From Thermodesulfobacteriota bacterium (GTDB lineage: Bacteria > Desulfobacterota > Desulfobacteria > Desulfobacterales > JAUWMJ01), in NCBI GenBank assembly GCA_034189135.1, contig JAXHVO010000115.1, forward strand, positions 1-64,000: a DNA stretch of 64,000 nt, read 5' to 3'. The notes below the pieces were generated by a model. It saw only the letters and a list, made by a program, of their open reading frames with translations, was not told where the DNA came from and did no database searches. The position numbers and the translations under genes are program-made. This document shows, piece after piece, positions 46,739 through 56,016 of this stretch. Within the stretch, counting starts at the first letter, position 1. Each line of letters starts with the position of its first letter.

Positions 46739-48790
46739 ATGAAACTCGGTTTTCAGAGCAAAATTTATTTAGGTCTTTTTTCCCTGCTTTTGCTTCTTGG
46801 AATGGTCATCCTGTTTGTCGTCAGCATGATTATGAAAGAAGCGCTGCTGGAGGAAAATCGAAATCGTGGAATTTCCATCGGGAGTATTCTGGCAGCCCGT
46901 ATGGCAGAACCTGTGTTGGCGGTGGACTTTTTGCGCATGAAAACGCTGGTGGATGAAACCGTCCAGTTGAGTGATGATATCTTCTATACCTTCGTTCTGA
47001 ATGACATGGACAAACCCCTTGTGCATACTTTTAAGGGAGGTTTTCCTGTTGAACTGAGAGAAGCAAATACGGTTTCCAACACTCAGAAATACAGTGCCCG
47101 CCTGCTGGATACAGGCAAACAGCTTATTTACGACTACGCCTTTCCCATTATCATTGACGAAGATCGTTTTGGAACTGTTCGGATCGGTTTACTTAGGACC
47201 AAAATCCAGGAAGCGATCTATCGCCTGTGGTGGAGTACCTTCCTGTCAACAGGAATCGTCATTATTATTGCTATTTTCGTAGGCACAGCTGTGGCTGTCT
47301 CTGTCACCCGCCGCGTCAAAATCCTTCATAAATCTTCGGAACAGGCCCTTATGGGAAACCTTGATATTCAGACCGCTCCGTTACTCAAAAAAAATTGCTG
47401 GGAGATTATGAAGTGCAATAAAAAAGAATGTCCGGCATACGGAGAAGTTTATAATCGCTGCTGGTACCTGGCAGGGACTTTATGCCCTGACTGCATAGGG
47501 GGTGATTATGCCCAAAAAATAGAAAGCTGTAAAAACTGTCAAGTTTACCATGAGTGCGCCGGTGATGAAATCCAGAGCCTGGCAGAAAGTTTCGATACCA
47601 TGGCCCTGTCTTTAAAAACGCATCTGTCCGAACTGCAAAATTCTGAAAAAATATTGAAAGAACAGCGCCAGCTTCTCAAGACTGTACTGGATGCCACACC
47701 CGACTTCGTTTCATTGCAGGACATCAATTCGATTTACCTGGCGGCAAACAAGTCTTTTTGTGATCTGGTCAGTAGAGGGGAGCAAGAAATTATCGGCAGA
47801 ACCGATTACGATCTCTTTCCTAAAGAACAGGCGGAAAAATACTTGAAGGAAGACCGCAGGATTCTGAAATCGGGCAAACCAATGGTTAAAGAAAACAGTA
47901 TTACCGGCCCCAAGGGCAGCAGATGGCTTCACATGGTTAAAATTCCAGTTTATGAGGCTGACGGGAAAATTGGGGGACTTTTATGCAGCGGTCGTGATAT
48001 TACAGAATTCAAACGGATTCAGGAACAGCTTTCCCATGCCCAAAAAATGGAATCCATCGGCCAACTCATCGCCGGTATCGCGCATGAGATCAATACCCCG
48101 ATGGGTATCATTTTAGGATATGTGCAGCTTTTGCTCGAGGAAGGAGATTCTAACAGTCAGGCTTATAATGATCTAAAGATAGTCGAAAAACAAACCAGGA
48201 TTTGCAAAAAGATTGTATCAGACCTGTTAAGATTTTCCCGTCGCACCAAAAGCACCATGAGTCCAATAAATATAAACGATACCATAGAAGACGTCCTTTC
48301 TGTGGTGGAACACACGTTCAGTCTTGACCGGGTTTCCCTTGTCCGACGGCTGGATCCTGATTTGCCGACTATGATAGGAGATAAGGAAAAGATTAAACAG
48401 GCAATTATCAACCTGGTAAATAATGCGTTTGATGCCATTCGTGGTGATGGTATGATCACCATCTCAACACACTATAATGTTCAGCTTGATGAGATAATTA
48501 TAAGCGTTCTCGATACAGGAGAAGGCATTCAGCCTGAAGAAATTGACAAAATATTTGATCCTTTTTATACCACCAAGCCTGTAGGAAAGGGGACCGGTCT
48601 CGGTCTGGCGGTTACTTTCGGTATCGTTCAAGAGCACAACGGAAAGATAGAGGTCGAGAGTCCGCCTTCGTCTGAAATAAACAAAGAAGGAAAAATTACC
48701 TCAGGTACACTTTTTATTATACATTTGCCGGTATCGAATAAAAAACAAAAAATAGAGTTCGATCATGTCGAACATATTGGTGTTGAATGA
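46739..48790 (+). CDS. Membrane PAS histidine kinase with two-CW segment
   Basis: This is a sensor kinase of 683 aa. Order: membrane segment (about 9-31), periplasmic domain (about 32-160), second membrane segment (about 163-188), HAMP, a Cys-rich two-CW segment (about 218-275, NCWEIMKCNKKECPAYG then YNRCWYLAGTLCPDC and CKNCQVYHEC), PAS (about 310-430), HisKA with His near 449 (GQLIAGIAHEINTPMG) and a full ATPase domain (GKGTGLGLAVTFGIV). About ten cysteines just inside the membrane suggest metal or redox sensing, which is inference. With the PhnD-like lipoprotein and lone receiver upstream it forms a probable three-component system. Confidence 0.9.
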   Translation: MKLGFQSKIYLGLFSLLLLLGMVILFVVSMIMKEALLEENRNRGISIGSILAARMAEPVLAVDFLRMKTLVDETVQLSDDIFYTFVLNDMDKPLVHTFKGGFPVELREANTVSNTQKYSARLLDTGKQLIYDYAFPIIIDEDRFGTVRIGLLRTKIQEAIYRLWWSTFLSTGIVIIIAIFVGTAVAVSVTRRVKILHKSSEQALMGNLDIQTAPLLKKNCWEIMKCNKKECPAYGEVYNRCWYLAGTLCPDCIGGDYAQKIESCKNCQVYHECAGDEIQSLAESFDTMALSLKTHLSELQNSEKILKEQRQLLKTVLDATPDFVSLQDINSIYLAANKSFCDLVSRGEQEIIGRTDYDLFPKEQAEKYLKEDRRILKSGKPMVKENSITGPKGSRWLHMVKIPVYEADGKIGGLLCSGRDITEFKRIQEQLSHAQKMESIGQLIAGIAHEINTPMGIILGYVQLLLEEGDSNSQAYNDLKIVEKQTRICKKIVSDLLRFSRRTKSTMSPININDTIEDVLSVVEHTFSLDRVSLVRRLDPDLPTMIGDKEKIKQAIINLVNNAFDAIRGDGMITISTHYNVQLDEIIISVLDTGEGIQPEEIDKIFDPFYTTKPVGKGTGLGLAVTFGIVQEHNGKIEVESPPSSEINKEGKITSGTLFIIHLPVSNKKQKIEFDHVEHIGVE

Positions 48791-48861
48791 TATATCAGGT
48801 GATGTAACTTGAACCAGGCGCATGCTGAAACAAACATACGTTTTTCCATTTTATTTAGCTC

Positions 48862-49102
48862 GGTTCGACCGGGGAATCGCCTATGGGCCTGTCACCATAC
48901 TTATCAATCCTGTCTGGAAATAAACGTACGGCAGCTATCTCGCTTCAATTGGTTTTGAGCCAGCCCCAGGGGACTGAATCCCACGGCGGCGTTGATCGTC
49001 TCTGCCTGTATCGGTTAAACTGAGAAGATAGGGGGCGTGTAAGACATTGATCTTATTTATTAAGTATTGCAACAGGCCCATAGGCGATTCCCCGGTCGAA
49101 CC
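48862..49102. mobile_element. Noncoding element with 31-bp perfect inverted ends
   Basis: The 31 bases at 48862-48892 (starting GGTTCGACCGGGGAATCG) are the exact complement of 49072-49102. The 179-base interior has no gene and no internal symmetry with the ends. Perfect pairing over 31 bp implies recent insertion or selection for the structure. No flanking target duplication is visible. It lies in a 527-base gap after the kinase gene. A MITE or the remnant of an insertion sequence is the simplest reading. Confidence 0.65.
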
Positions 49103-49235
49103 TTATGTTCCATGCTTCGTTGTGCCCAGTCAGATATGAAAATTTATGAGAATTATTTTAATCAGCTTCATTTTATTCAAAGCCAAGACTGAAGAATTAC
49201 CGATGAGGCGTTGCGATGGGGCTCATTATTTTTTC

Positions 49236-49265
49236 TTGACACAGAAGCACTTTTACCGCTAATAT
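49236..49265 (+). promoter_or_regulatory. Sigma-70-type promoter
   Basis: TTGACA (49236-49241) and TAATAT (49260-49265) are 18 bases apart, 53 bases before the ATG at 49318. It should drive the two-gene unit that follows. Confidence 0.65.
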
Positions 49266-49317
49266 AGAAGACACTATTTAGTAATAATTTTAAGTATTTT
49301 AACCATACAGGTGTTCA

Positions 49318-49788
49318 ATGGATATCGCTTCTACCGACCTGGCAAAGATGTTTTTTAGAAAAGTTACTCCGGCAAATAGCAATGAAATTCGGATTAATGC
49401 AGATATGATTCGTCTGCTTATGGTCATTGATGAAAACAAGGACCTTCTTCAAATATCCAGAGAGGTTGGCATGGATATCGCCATGTTGAACCAGATACTG
49501 TCAAAACTGCTTAAGCTAAAACTTATTGAACCGGTTGATAAAAAGAATCGATTTCTCAGCAAAAAATTTCTTGAGGATTTACGATTAAATCTGTCGAAGG
49601 CAATTGGGCCCATGGCCCAGATTTTAATTGAGGATACAGTTAATGAAATGGAATTAAAAATGTCTGAAATACCCGGGCACCAGGCTGCAGAGCTGGTTAG
49701 CAATATAGCACGTGAGGTCCCGGAAGAAAATGAGCAAATCGAGTTTAAAAAAACCATGATCGAGATAATGAGAAAAAATCGATTGTAG
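49318..49788 (+). CDS. Small protein with winged-helix-like N terminus, unknown
   Basis: This 156-aa protein has an N-terminal part (about 25-75, MIRLLMVIDENKDLLQISRE to LLKLKLIEPVDKKNRFLS) that reads like a winged helix-turn-helix. The C-terminal part (GPMAQILIEDTVNEMELKMS to FKKTMIEIMRK) resembles a module found next to DUF4388-type signalling proteins in Deltaproteobacteria. I assign no function. It is 17 bases upstream of a transmembrane sensor gene and probably co-transcribed, so the two may work together. Confidence 0.65.
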   Translation: MDIASTDLAKMFFRKVTPANSNEIRINADMIRLLMVIDENKDLLQISREVGMDIAMLNQILSKLLKLKLIEPVDKKNRFLSKKFLEDLRLNLSKAIGPMAQILIEDTVNEMELKMSEIPGHQAAELVSNIAREVPEENEQIEFKKTMIEIMRKNRL

Positions 49789-49805
49789 GGCAGAGGGATC
49801 GAAAT

Positions 49806-51083
49806 ATGATAGAAGTGACCTGTGATCAGTGCGGGAAAACATATAGAATAAATGAAAATAAAATCAAAGAGGAGACGGTCCGATTAAAATGTAATGCATG
49901 CGAAAATATACTAACGGTATCCAAATCAAAGCCTGAAGCCTATGTGGAATCTTACCAAAGTTTTGCTGAACCATCCCGGGAAGAAGAAAGATCACCGACT
50001 TCTGCTAAGAAAAAAATTTATTTTAGTTTTTTTGCAAAAATCATTATTGTAATGCTGCTGGTCAGCCTGATCCCCATGGCAGTTTTCTGGGGAGTCACCT
50101 TTAAAGAAACCAGCGTTAGAATAAAAAATGACACGCAGCTTCTCATGTCCCTGACCACGCAGGTCCTGGAAAACCAAGTAAATAGTTGGATTGATAATAA
50201 TATATGGGTGCTTAAATCTGCAGCAAAGCTCCCATCCGTTATTTCCATGGATCGTCAAAAACAGGAACCTGTTTTACAACAAATCCAAAAAAAATACCCA
50301 TATATATATTTGGCCTTCACTGTGGGTCCGGATGGAAGCAATGTGGCCAGAGGTGATGACGGACCCTTGAAGTATTATGGGGACAGGCAGTATTACCAGG
50401 AAATCATTGACGGGAAAAAACTTAGCTGGCAGACCTTAATCGGTAAAACCTCCCAAAAGCCGGCTCTGGTCCTGGCAGTTCCCATTATGTCCCAAGATAA
50501 ACTGGTCGGTGTGATGGCCGCCGCAATGACCGTTGACGAAATATCGAAGTATATCGCGAGGTGGAAAAAGGGGAAGACCGGTTTTGCCTTTTTAGTGGAT
50601 AATAAGGACAAAGTGGTGGCTCACCAGATTAAGCAGTATGCTTCAAAATTAAAAAAAATAAGCTCCCATCCCTTGGTGGCAGCTTTTCGAGAAGAAGGCT
50701 GGACAACCAAAACATTCGGATTTAAAGATGAAAATAAAAAGGAGTATGTCGGGCACATCAGGGGAATTAATTATGGCTGGGCAATTGCAATTCAGCAGGA
50801 AGAACAGGAAGTTTTTGCCGATTTAAGGCGAATGCAGAGGTTTGCCCTTATTTTACTGTTCACCACTGTGGTGATCGTGTTGTTAATTGCATGGATCTCA
50901 GCCAGAGCCGTTGCCACACCCATCAAAAAATTAACCGAGGTGGCTGAGCGCATGAGCTTGGGAGATCTGAATATGAAGATCAACATTTCGTCTAAGGACG
51001 AAATCGGCTTGCTGGCACAGGCAATCAAGCTGATGCAAACCAGCCTGCGCCTTGCGATGGAGCGGCTGAGGCAAAAGCGATAA
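49806..51083 (+). CDS. Zinc-ribbon, dCache and HAMP membrane sensor without output domain
   Basis: This protein of 425 aa starts with an MJ0042-type zinc ribbon (VTCDQCGKTYRIN and RLKCNACENILTVSK, four Cys within 36 residues). Then come a membrane segment (about 73-95), a dCache-type extracytoplasmic domain (about 96-335, with GDDGPLKYYGDRQYYQEIID), a second membrane segment (about 345-368), and a HAMP domain that ends the protein. No kinase, methyl-accepting, cyclase or GGDEF part follows. The zinc ribbon sits on the cytoplasmic side and may be the output or a docking site for the small protein encoded just upstream. Confidence 0.82.
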   Translation: MIEVTCDQCGKTYRINENKIKEETVRLKCNACENILTVSKSKPEAYVESYQSFAEPSREEERSPTSAKKKIYFSFFAKIIIVMLLVSLIPMAVFWGVTFKETSVRIKNDTQLLMSLTTQVLENQVNSWIDNNIWVLKSAAKLPSVISMDRQKQEPVLQQIQKKYPYIYLAFTVGPDGSNVARGDDGPLKYYGDRQYYQEIIDGKKLSWQTLIGKTSQKPALVLAVPIMSQDKLVGVMAAAMTVDEISKYIARWKKGKTGFAFLVDNKDKVVAHQIKQYASKLKKISSHPLVAAFREEGWTTKTFGFKDENKKEYVGHIRGINYGWAIAIQQEEQEVFADLRRMQRFALILLFTTVVIVLLIAWISARAVATPIKKLTEVAERMSLGDLNMKINISSKDEIGLLAQAIKLMQTSLRLAMERLRQKR

Positions 51084-51113
51084 AGAAAAAACGCTTTCTT
51101 CCTTTCTTTGGAT

Positions 51114-53144
51114 TTACCGAAGTCCCAAATCCCAGTTCCACATCCCCGGTCTTTCTTTTAATTTGATCCCTTTAGGCAGGGGTTCATGCAGGTGCACAAA
51201 AAGACGATATCCTGCTTTTTTAAGTGCATCCTTTTTTTTGCTGATATCGAGTTTCCAGTTGGGATAGACCCAGAAATCGGGGCCATAGCTTCTGCCCCAG
51301 GCCTGCTCTCCTCTGGGGCTGGTAAAAAGTTCCTTTTCCCTTATATTCTTTGACATGATCCTTGAAATACAGAGGGGCCAGTGGCCTGACAAAACGATAC
51401 CTAAAGGAAGTGGGCTTTGTTGGGGCAGCGTTAAGTAGTCCTTACCACTCAGCTCAGGACTGACAATGGCTCCTGAAAACCCGAGAGATATCAGAGCACC
51501 TATGGACAGGGGGTTGGTCAGGTTGCAAAAGGGGCCGGCCCACAGGCTAAGACGGTTGCCTGATTTGCTGTTTTTAGCCATTCCGCTAAAAAAGGCCTTC
51601 TGCCAAGGGGCGTTTAGTATAAAGTTCCGCCCTCCCCTTTTAAGAGCAAGGGTAACCAGAGATTTTAAGTCATTTTCTCCTTCCGGCCAGACTGTCGGCG
51701 GAAGGAACCACCAGGTTTTTGGATAAAGACGGACAGACATCCCCCTATGGGACTGATCAGAAATCCAGCAACCCGTTTCCTGGCCTTTGGGCCTATGCTT
51801 TACAGGTACTCTGTATATGTTTATTTCACATAAGGGTGTTTTTTTAAACGATTTACGGGGGAGTCCGGCTTTTGTTTCGCTGAGATTTACCTGAGATGCC
51901 GGTATATCAGCGAGTTTTTTTTCAAGTCCGGCCAATAGCTCTTTGAGTGGGTTCTCTTTCCTGTCTGTAAGAAAAACCGGGGTGGCTTTGGCCGGCCTTT
52001 TTTTCCTATTAAATTTCAGATAAAGCCGTCCCCTGGTGGGGACATATTTACTTACGGTCTGGACGGCGTGCCAGGGCTCATCTTCATAACCCAAACGCAG
52101 GGTATCTCCCTGAAAAAGTTCCACTTTTGGAATAAGATAAGGCCTCTTGTCGCCCCCCTGAAGTTTGCCTAACAGAAGCCCAGATCCGGTCTGTTCTCCC
52201 ACCTTAACCGGATTTTGGGGTCTTTGAGGCAAAAAATTATAATGGGTGCCTGTTCTTCCCAGTGAAAGCTGAAGAAGACCTAAGGCAAATTTCTTTTTTT
52301 CAGGATTGCTGCCGAAATCTCTCATAATTCTGTATGCCCTAGCTGTGTGATAAACATAATGGGGGCCTTTTTTCCGGCCTTCAATTTTCCATGCCCGCAC
52401 TTGGGGAATTGATAAAAGAACCTTGGATAGAACATCAAGAGAAAGATCCTGACAGGAAAAAGATCTTTGTTTTTGGCCCCTCTGGGTATAGATCCTCCTG
52501 CAGGGCTGGACACATCTGCCCCTGAGACCGCTCTTCCCTCCCAAAAAACTGCTCCAATAGCACCTTCCTGAAACGCCGTAACAAAGTGCTCCATGGACGA
52601 ATACTTCAAGCCCAAGGCCATCCGGGCAAGCCTTGGCAAGAGCTTTAATTTCATCAATATTAAGCTCTCTGGGGACGACCACCCTGTCGATTCCGAATTT
52701 TTTTCGTACAAGATTTAAGGCGGTCGGAAAGCTCACATGGGCCAGCGTGGACAGGTGAATCTCACCGGTAAAACCGGCCTGTCTTGCCAAGGACACCAGT
52801 GAGAGGTCCTGAATGATCAGGCCGTCAGGTTTAATCCACTGGCTGAGAACATTCAAAAAATCCGCAGCCCTGTTCAAATCAACAGTCTTTAACAGGGAGT
52901 TGAAAGCAATATACACCTTAACTCTTCTGACATGGGCCAGTTTAGTAAGACGGTCAAGTTCCTCAAGGCCAAAATTTTTAGCCTCCATTCGGGCTGAAAA
53001 CTGTTTCATTCCACAATAAACAGAATCAGCCCCTGCCGCCAGCGCGGCCAGAAAAGAGGCTTTGCTTCCTGCAGGGGCAAGAATTTCGGGGACCGGATGA
53101 CCGGTATCCGCTTTTTGATTCCGGATAATGGGTAAATAGTTCAT
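51114..53144 (-). CDS. U32 peptidase-family protein, RlhA-like
   Basis: This 676-residue protein belongs to the U32 family, many members of which are now known as hydroxylases acting on rRNA or tRNA, or in ubiquinone synthesis. The N-terminal domain starts VPEILAPAGSKASFLAALAA with GADSVYCGMKQFSARMEAKN. The Cys-rich core is GALCYGVSGRCYWSS and GRCVQPCRR (about 190-220), likely holding an Fe-S cluster. The length matches E. coli RlhA, which modifies C2501 of 23S rRNA, but assignment to that activity is not certain. It converges with the sensor gene, leaving 30 bases between them. Confidence 0.82.
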   Translation of the reverse strand: MNYLPIIRNQKADTGHPVPEILAPAGSKASFLAALAAGADSVYCGMKQFSARMEAKNFGLEELDRLTKLAHVRRVKVYIAFNSLLKTVDLNRAADFLNVLSQWIKPDGLIIQDLSLVSLARQAGFTGEIHLSTLAHVSFPTALNLVRKKFGIDRVVVPRELNIDEIKALAKACPDGLGLEVFVHGALCYGVSGRCYWSSFLGGKSGLRGRCVQPCRRIYTQRGQKQRSFSCQDLSLDVLSKVLLSIPQVRAWKIEGRKKGPHYVYHTARAYRIMRDFGSNPEKKKFALGLLQLSLGRTGTHYNFLPQRPQNPVKVGEQTGSGLLLGKLQGGDKRPYLIPKVELFQGDTLRLGYEDEPWHAVQTVSKYVPTRGRLYLKFNRKKRPAKATPVFLTDRKENPLKELLAGLEKKLADIPASQVNLSETKAGLPRKSFKKTPLCEINIYRVPVKHRPKGQETGCWISDQSHRGMSVRLYPKTWWFLPPTVWPEGENDLKSLVTLALKRGGRNFILNAPWQKAFFSGMAKNSKSGNRLSLWAGPFCNLTNPLSIGALISLGFSGAIVSPELSGKDYLTLPQQSPLPLGIVLSGHWPLCISRIMSKNIREKELFTSPRGEQAWGRSYGPDFWVYPNWKLDISKKKDALKKAGYRLFVHLHEPLPKGIKLKERPGMWNWDLGLR

Positions 53145-53613
53145 AGGTTACTTTGTTGACGTTTACCAGACGTTGAAATTAGAAATCAGAAATTTAAAAG
53201 CCCTGAGAGTACTCCCTGACGGCGCTTCCAACAAAGAGAGATGTAACGGAATTTTCTTGACCGGTTTCTCTCGGTTTTTGAAAATGTCGTGGGTTATGAG
53301 TTATAGTTGTTGACAAATTGTATTAATTATGTGTTAATTAATGTATTTACTGGACACCGGATTGAAAATCATCTGGGTTAATTTTGATGAACCAATTTCA
53401 AAATGCCCCCTTTTGGTCGATAGTTGCATCAGACTAAAATTTTATATCTCAAAATAATGATTAAATTCATATGGTTAAAACGCCTCCGGTGGGTCGTTTT
53501 CCTTGATCTCGTATAGATAAGCGCAGAATACGAAATTGAGCATATTGAAACTGCCTGATGATTCCCAGTGAAAAGCCTTATTTTCCCATGCTAGCATAAA
53601 ATGGAGAACAGCC
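53145..53613. other. Promoter region of the pilus operon
   Basis: No supported gene lies in this 469-base gap. A candidate promoter is TTGACA at 53310-53315 followed after 18 bases by TTAATT (53334-53339), in an AT-rich partly palindromic stretch (TAATTA/TTAATTAA). It is about 280 bases upstream of the first pilus gene, leaving a long leader. Confidence 0.45.
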
Positions 53614-55500
53614 TTGGCAAGAGATGAAATATCTTCGACTGAAAGATTGCTTGACCTGATTAGAAGCAGCACCAAAACAGGCAATGAATTTCCCCCTAAT
53701 AAGCCATCGCGTTCATTTTCGCAACGTCTAAGCTCATATTTCAATAATTTGTTTTCTTTCAAAAAGTCAATCACAGTCGGCGTTGACATCGGTTATAATG
53801 AACTGAAACTGGTGAAAACCAGACGTTCTTCCTCTCAGCAACAACAGCTCCTTGATTATGTGAAGGTCCCTTATTTACCGAACGTTTCGGTGGGTCATGC
53901 TGAATTCAGCCCTTATTTAAAATCGGTTCTTACTCGTTTTTGCGGATCGGCCAAAAGTGCTGAAATCTGGGCCAACATCTCTTCAGCCCGGGTGGAAATG
54001 CGTTATCTTAAAATACCCAAAGTGCCTCAAAAGCAGATTGCCAACGCTGTATACTGGTCATTTAAGAAAATAACAAGCTTTAATGAAAAAGATACCACCT
54101 TTGATTTCGAGATTTTGGGCGATATTCAGGAAGGCAGTGCTCAGAAGATAGAGGTGATGGCCTATAGCGTCCCCACTCATGAAATCAAGAAACTCAAAGA
54201 TATTTTTGCCAAAAGCGGCTTCCCTTTAACGGGGATATCAATTGTTCCTTTTGCTTTGCAGAATTTACTGTTGAACAATTGTGTGAGAACCGACGCCAAG
54301 ACCGTATCGAGTCTTTATATCGGGAGAGACTGGTCGCGCATTGACATCTTTTCAAACGGATATCTTGTTTTGTCACGCGGTATCAAAGCCGGTATAAAAA
54401 CAATGAAAGCCACCATAACCGGGGAAAATGATGAAAACCGGACGGATTTATCTTTAAAACCTGTCGATGTTGATGAGGCCCAAAGGACAGAAATAGATGC
54501 TGACAGAGCTCAGGAAATATTTTTTGGTTTTACCCAGGATTCTTTTCCTTCGGATTTCCGTCCGCCCGAGCTTAAAGCTGAAGAGAAAGCCATTTTCAAA
54601 ATGATACTGCCTGCCCTAAAGCGCCTGGTCAGACAGGTGGAGCTTACATTTGAGCATTTCTCGGCAAATTTTGAAAATGAAAGTGTGGAAAGAATCTATA
54701 TATCAAGTGGTGCGAGCCCTCACCAATTGATTGTTGATTATATAGGAAATGAGCTTGGTATTCCCAAAGAAAACTTTAACCCTTTTTCTGCTGATTCAGA
54801 TTTTTCCCGCGGAGTATCGGGCCCCGAAACAGCACTTGAAAAGGAAGCATTTGCACCTGCAGCAGGAATAGCTGTTTCCGACAATTCTATTACACCCAAT
54901 TTTTTGTTTACTTATAAGGATAAAAAGAAAGTTGCCGACATTAAGTTTATCAATAAAATATTGTATGCTGTGTTTGCATTGGTAATGATCCTGTGTGTCG
55001 GATTTTATTTTTATCAGGGACAAATAATACAAGAGAAAAAAGATCAACTGGCAATGATGAAACTGGAGATGTCCGGCTTTGTTTCCCAGGTGGATCAGGT
55101 GTCAATACTTAAGCTGGTTGAAGAGGCAAAAAGTAATAATGAGGCATTTAAGGAATATGGACGAAAATATCTGGCTATTGCGGCATTGAGTGAAATTGCC
55201 GAATTAACCCCCACCAATATTCGTCTGTTAAATATTTCCGCTCAACTGGAAACACCCCCCGGCGCCAAGGAAGAAAATGTGGAAAAGTCGATTGTCATTG
55301 GGGGGATTGTATTGGGGGACAAAATGGCGTTGGAATCCATCCTGGCCAGGTATCTGATTGCACTTAAAGGTTCGCCCATATTTGATCAACCGGTCATCAG
55401 CGAAAAAACGCTGGGTATGTTTAATAACAATGAAGTATTGCAGTTTACAACCCATTTAAAATTAATTCCTAAGACAAATGGCAAAAATAAAACTAGCTAA
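53614..55500 (+). CDS. mshI: MSHA-like PilM/PilN fusion protein (MshI)
   Basis: This is the cytoplasmic actin-like and inner-membrane component of a type IV pilus platform. The PilM-type ATPase fold begins SITVGVDIGYNELKLVKTRR (about residue 50) and runs to about 430. One membrane segment follows (about 450-468, ILYAVFALVMILCVGFYFYQ) and then a PilN-like coiled-coil periplasmic part to residue 628. PilM and PilN are separate proteins in most type IVa systems; here they are one chain, as in GspL-like proteins. The TTG start at 53614 has GGAG 8 bases upstream. The 3' end overlaps the next gene by 23 bases. Confidence 0.8.
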   Translation: MARDEISSTERLLDLIRSSTKTGNEFPPNKPSRSFSQRLSSYFNNLFSFKKSITVGVDIGYNELKLVKTRRSSSQQQQLLDYVKVPYLPNVSVGHAEFSPYLKSVLTRFCGSAKSAEIWANISSARVEMRYLKIPKVPQKQIANAVYWSFKKITSFNEKDTTFDFEILGDIQEGSAQKIEVMAYSVPTHEIKKLKDIFAKSGFPLTGISIVPFALQNLLLNNCVRTDAKTVSSLYIGRDWSRIDIFSNGYLVLSRGIKAGIKTMKATITGENDENRTDLSLKPVDVDEAQRTEIDADRAQEIFFGFTQDSFPSDFRPPELKAEEKAIFKMILPALKRLVRQVELTFEHFSANFENESVERIYISSGASPHQLIVDYIGNELGIPKENFNPFSADSDFSRGVSGPETALEKEAFAPAAGIAVSDNSITPNFLFTYKDKKKVADIKFINKILYAVFALVMILCVGFYFYQGQIIQEKKDQLAMMKLEMSGFVSQVDQVSILKLVEEAKSNNEAFKEYGRKYLAIAALSEIAELTPTNIRLLNISAQLETPPGAKEENVEKSIVIGGIVLGDKMALESILARYLIALKGSPIFDQPVISEKTLGMFNNNEVLQFTTHLKLIPKTNGKNKTS

Positions 55501-56014
55501 TTTCCCCACGAAAAGTCTGGCTTATTTTTTGGTATTGGGGGGAGGAATCCTGGTATTCATTGTTCTTACCATTCTTCCTGCCATGCAAAGGTCGAGCGGG
55601 TTGGACATGGAAATTAAAAAAATAAAAGGATCCATGGATGAACAAAAGATCCTCACTCCGGTTTATAACAACCTTTTAAAAAAGACCAAGTTTAAGAAAA
55701 CAAAAGGCATTGCAGCTGCCAAGAAAAAAAAGTTGGCACAGGGTGATACGCGGAGAATCGTACAGCGGTTAAACAATATTGCCAAAGACAGCAATATTGC
55801 ACTGGTAGACGTTACCCCGGATGTAGACACATTAATCGGAGGGTCGGGACACCTGCTGATAAAAATCGTCGCCCAAGGGGAGTTTATTAATTTGCACCAA
55901 TTTTTATTCCAGTTATGCGAATTGCCCTTTGTTGAATTTATTGAACAGATAAAAATTACTTCTATCCGAAAAACAAAAGAATTCAGGCTCAAAGTCTGGA
56001 TGGCTCAGGAATAA
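55478..56014 (+). CDS. mshJ: PilO/GspM-like pilus assembly protein (MshJ)
   Basis: This single-pass inner-membrane protein has 178 aa. The membrane segment is at about 13-33 (YFLVLGGGILVFIVLTILPA). A coiled-coil and then a ferredoxin-like fold follow (IKIVAQGEFINLHQFLFQLC to FRLKVWMA), typical of PilO, which pairs with PilN in the periplasm. It overlaps the upstream fusion gene by 23 bases and precedes the next gene by 2 bases. Confidence 0.75.
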   Translation: MAKIKLANFPTKSLAYFLVLGGGILVFIVLTILPAMQRSSGLDMEIKKIKGSMDEQKILTPVYNNLLKKTKFKKTKGIAAAKKKKLAQGDTRRIVQRLNNIAKDSNIALVDVTPDVDTLIGGSGHLLIKIVAQGEFINLHQFLFQLCELPFVEFIEQIKITSIRKTKEFRLKVWMAQE

Positions 56015-56016
56015 GA

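Noticed and set aside
53475-53789. Open frame of 104 codons on the minus strand overlapping the start of mshI
   Set aside because: It overlaps the PilM-fusion N terminus by 176 bases antisense, has no recognisable domain, and the plus-strand TTG start at 53614 has a good ribosome-binding site.
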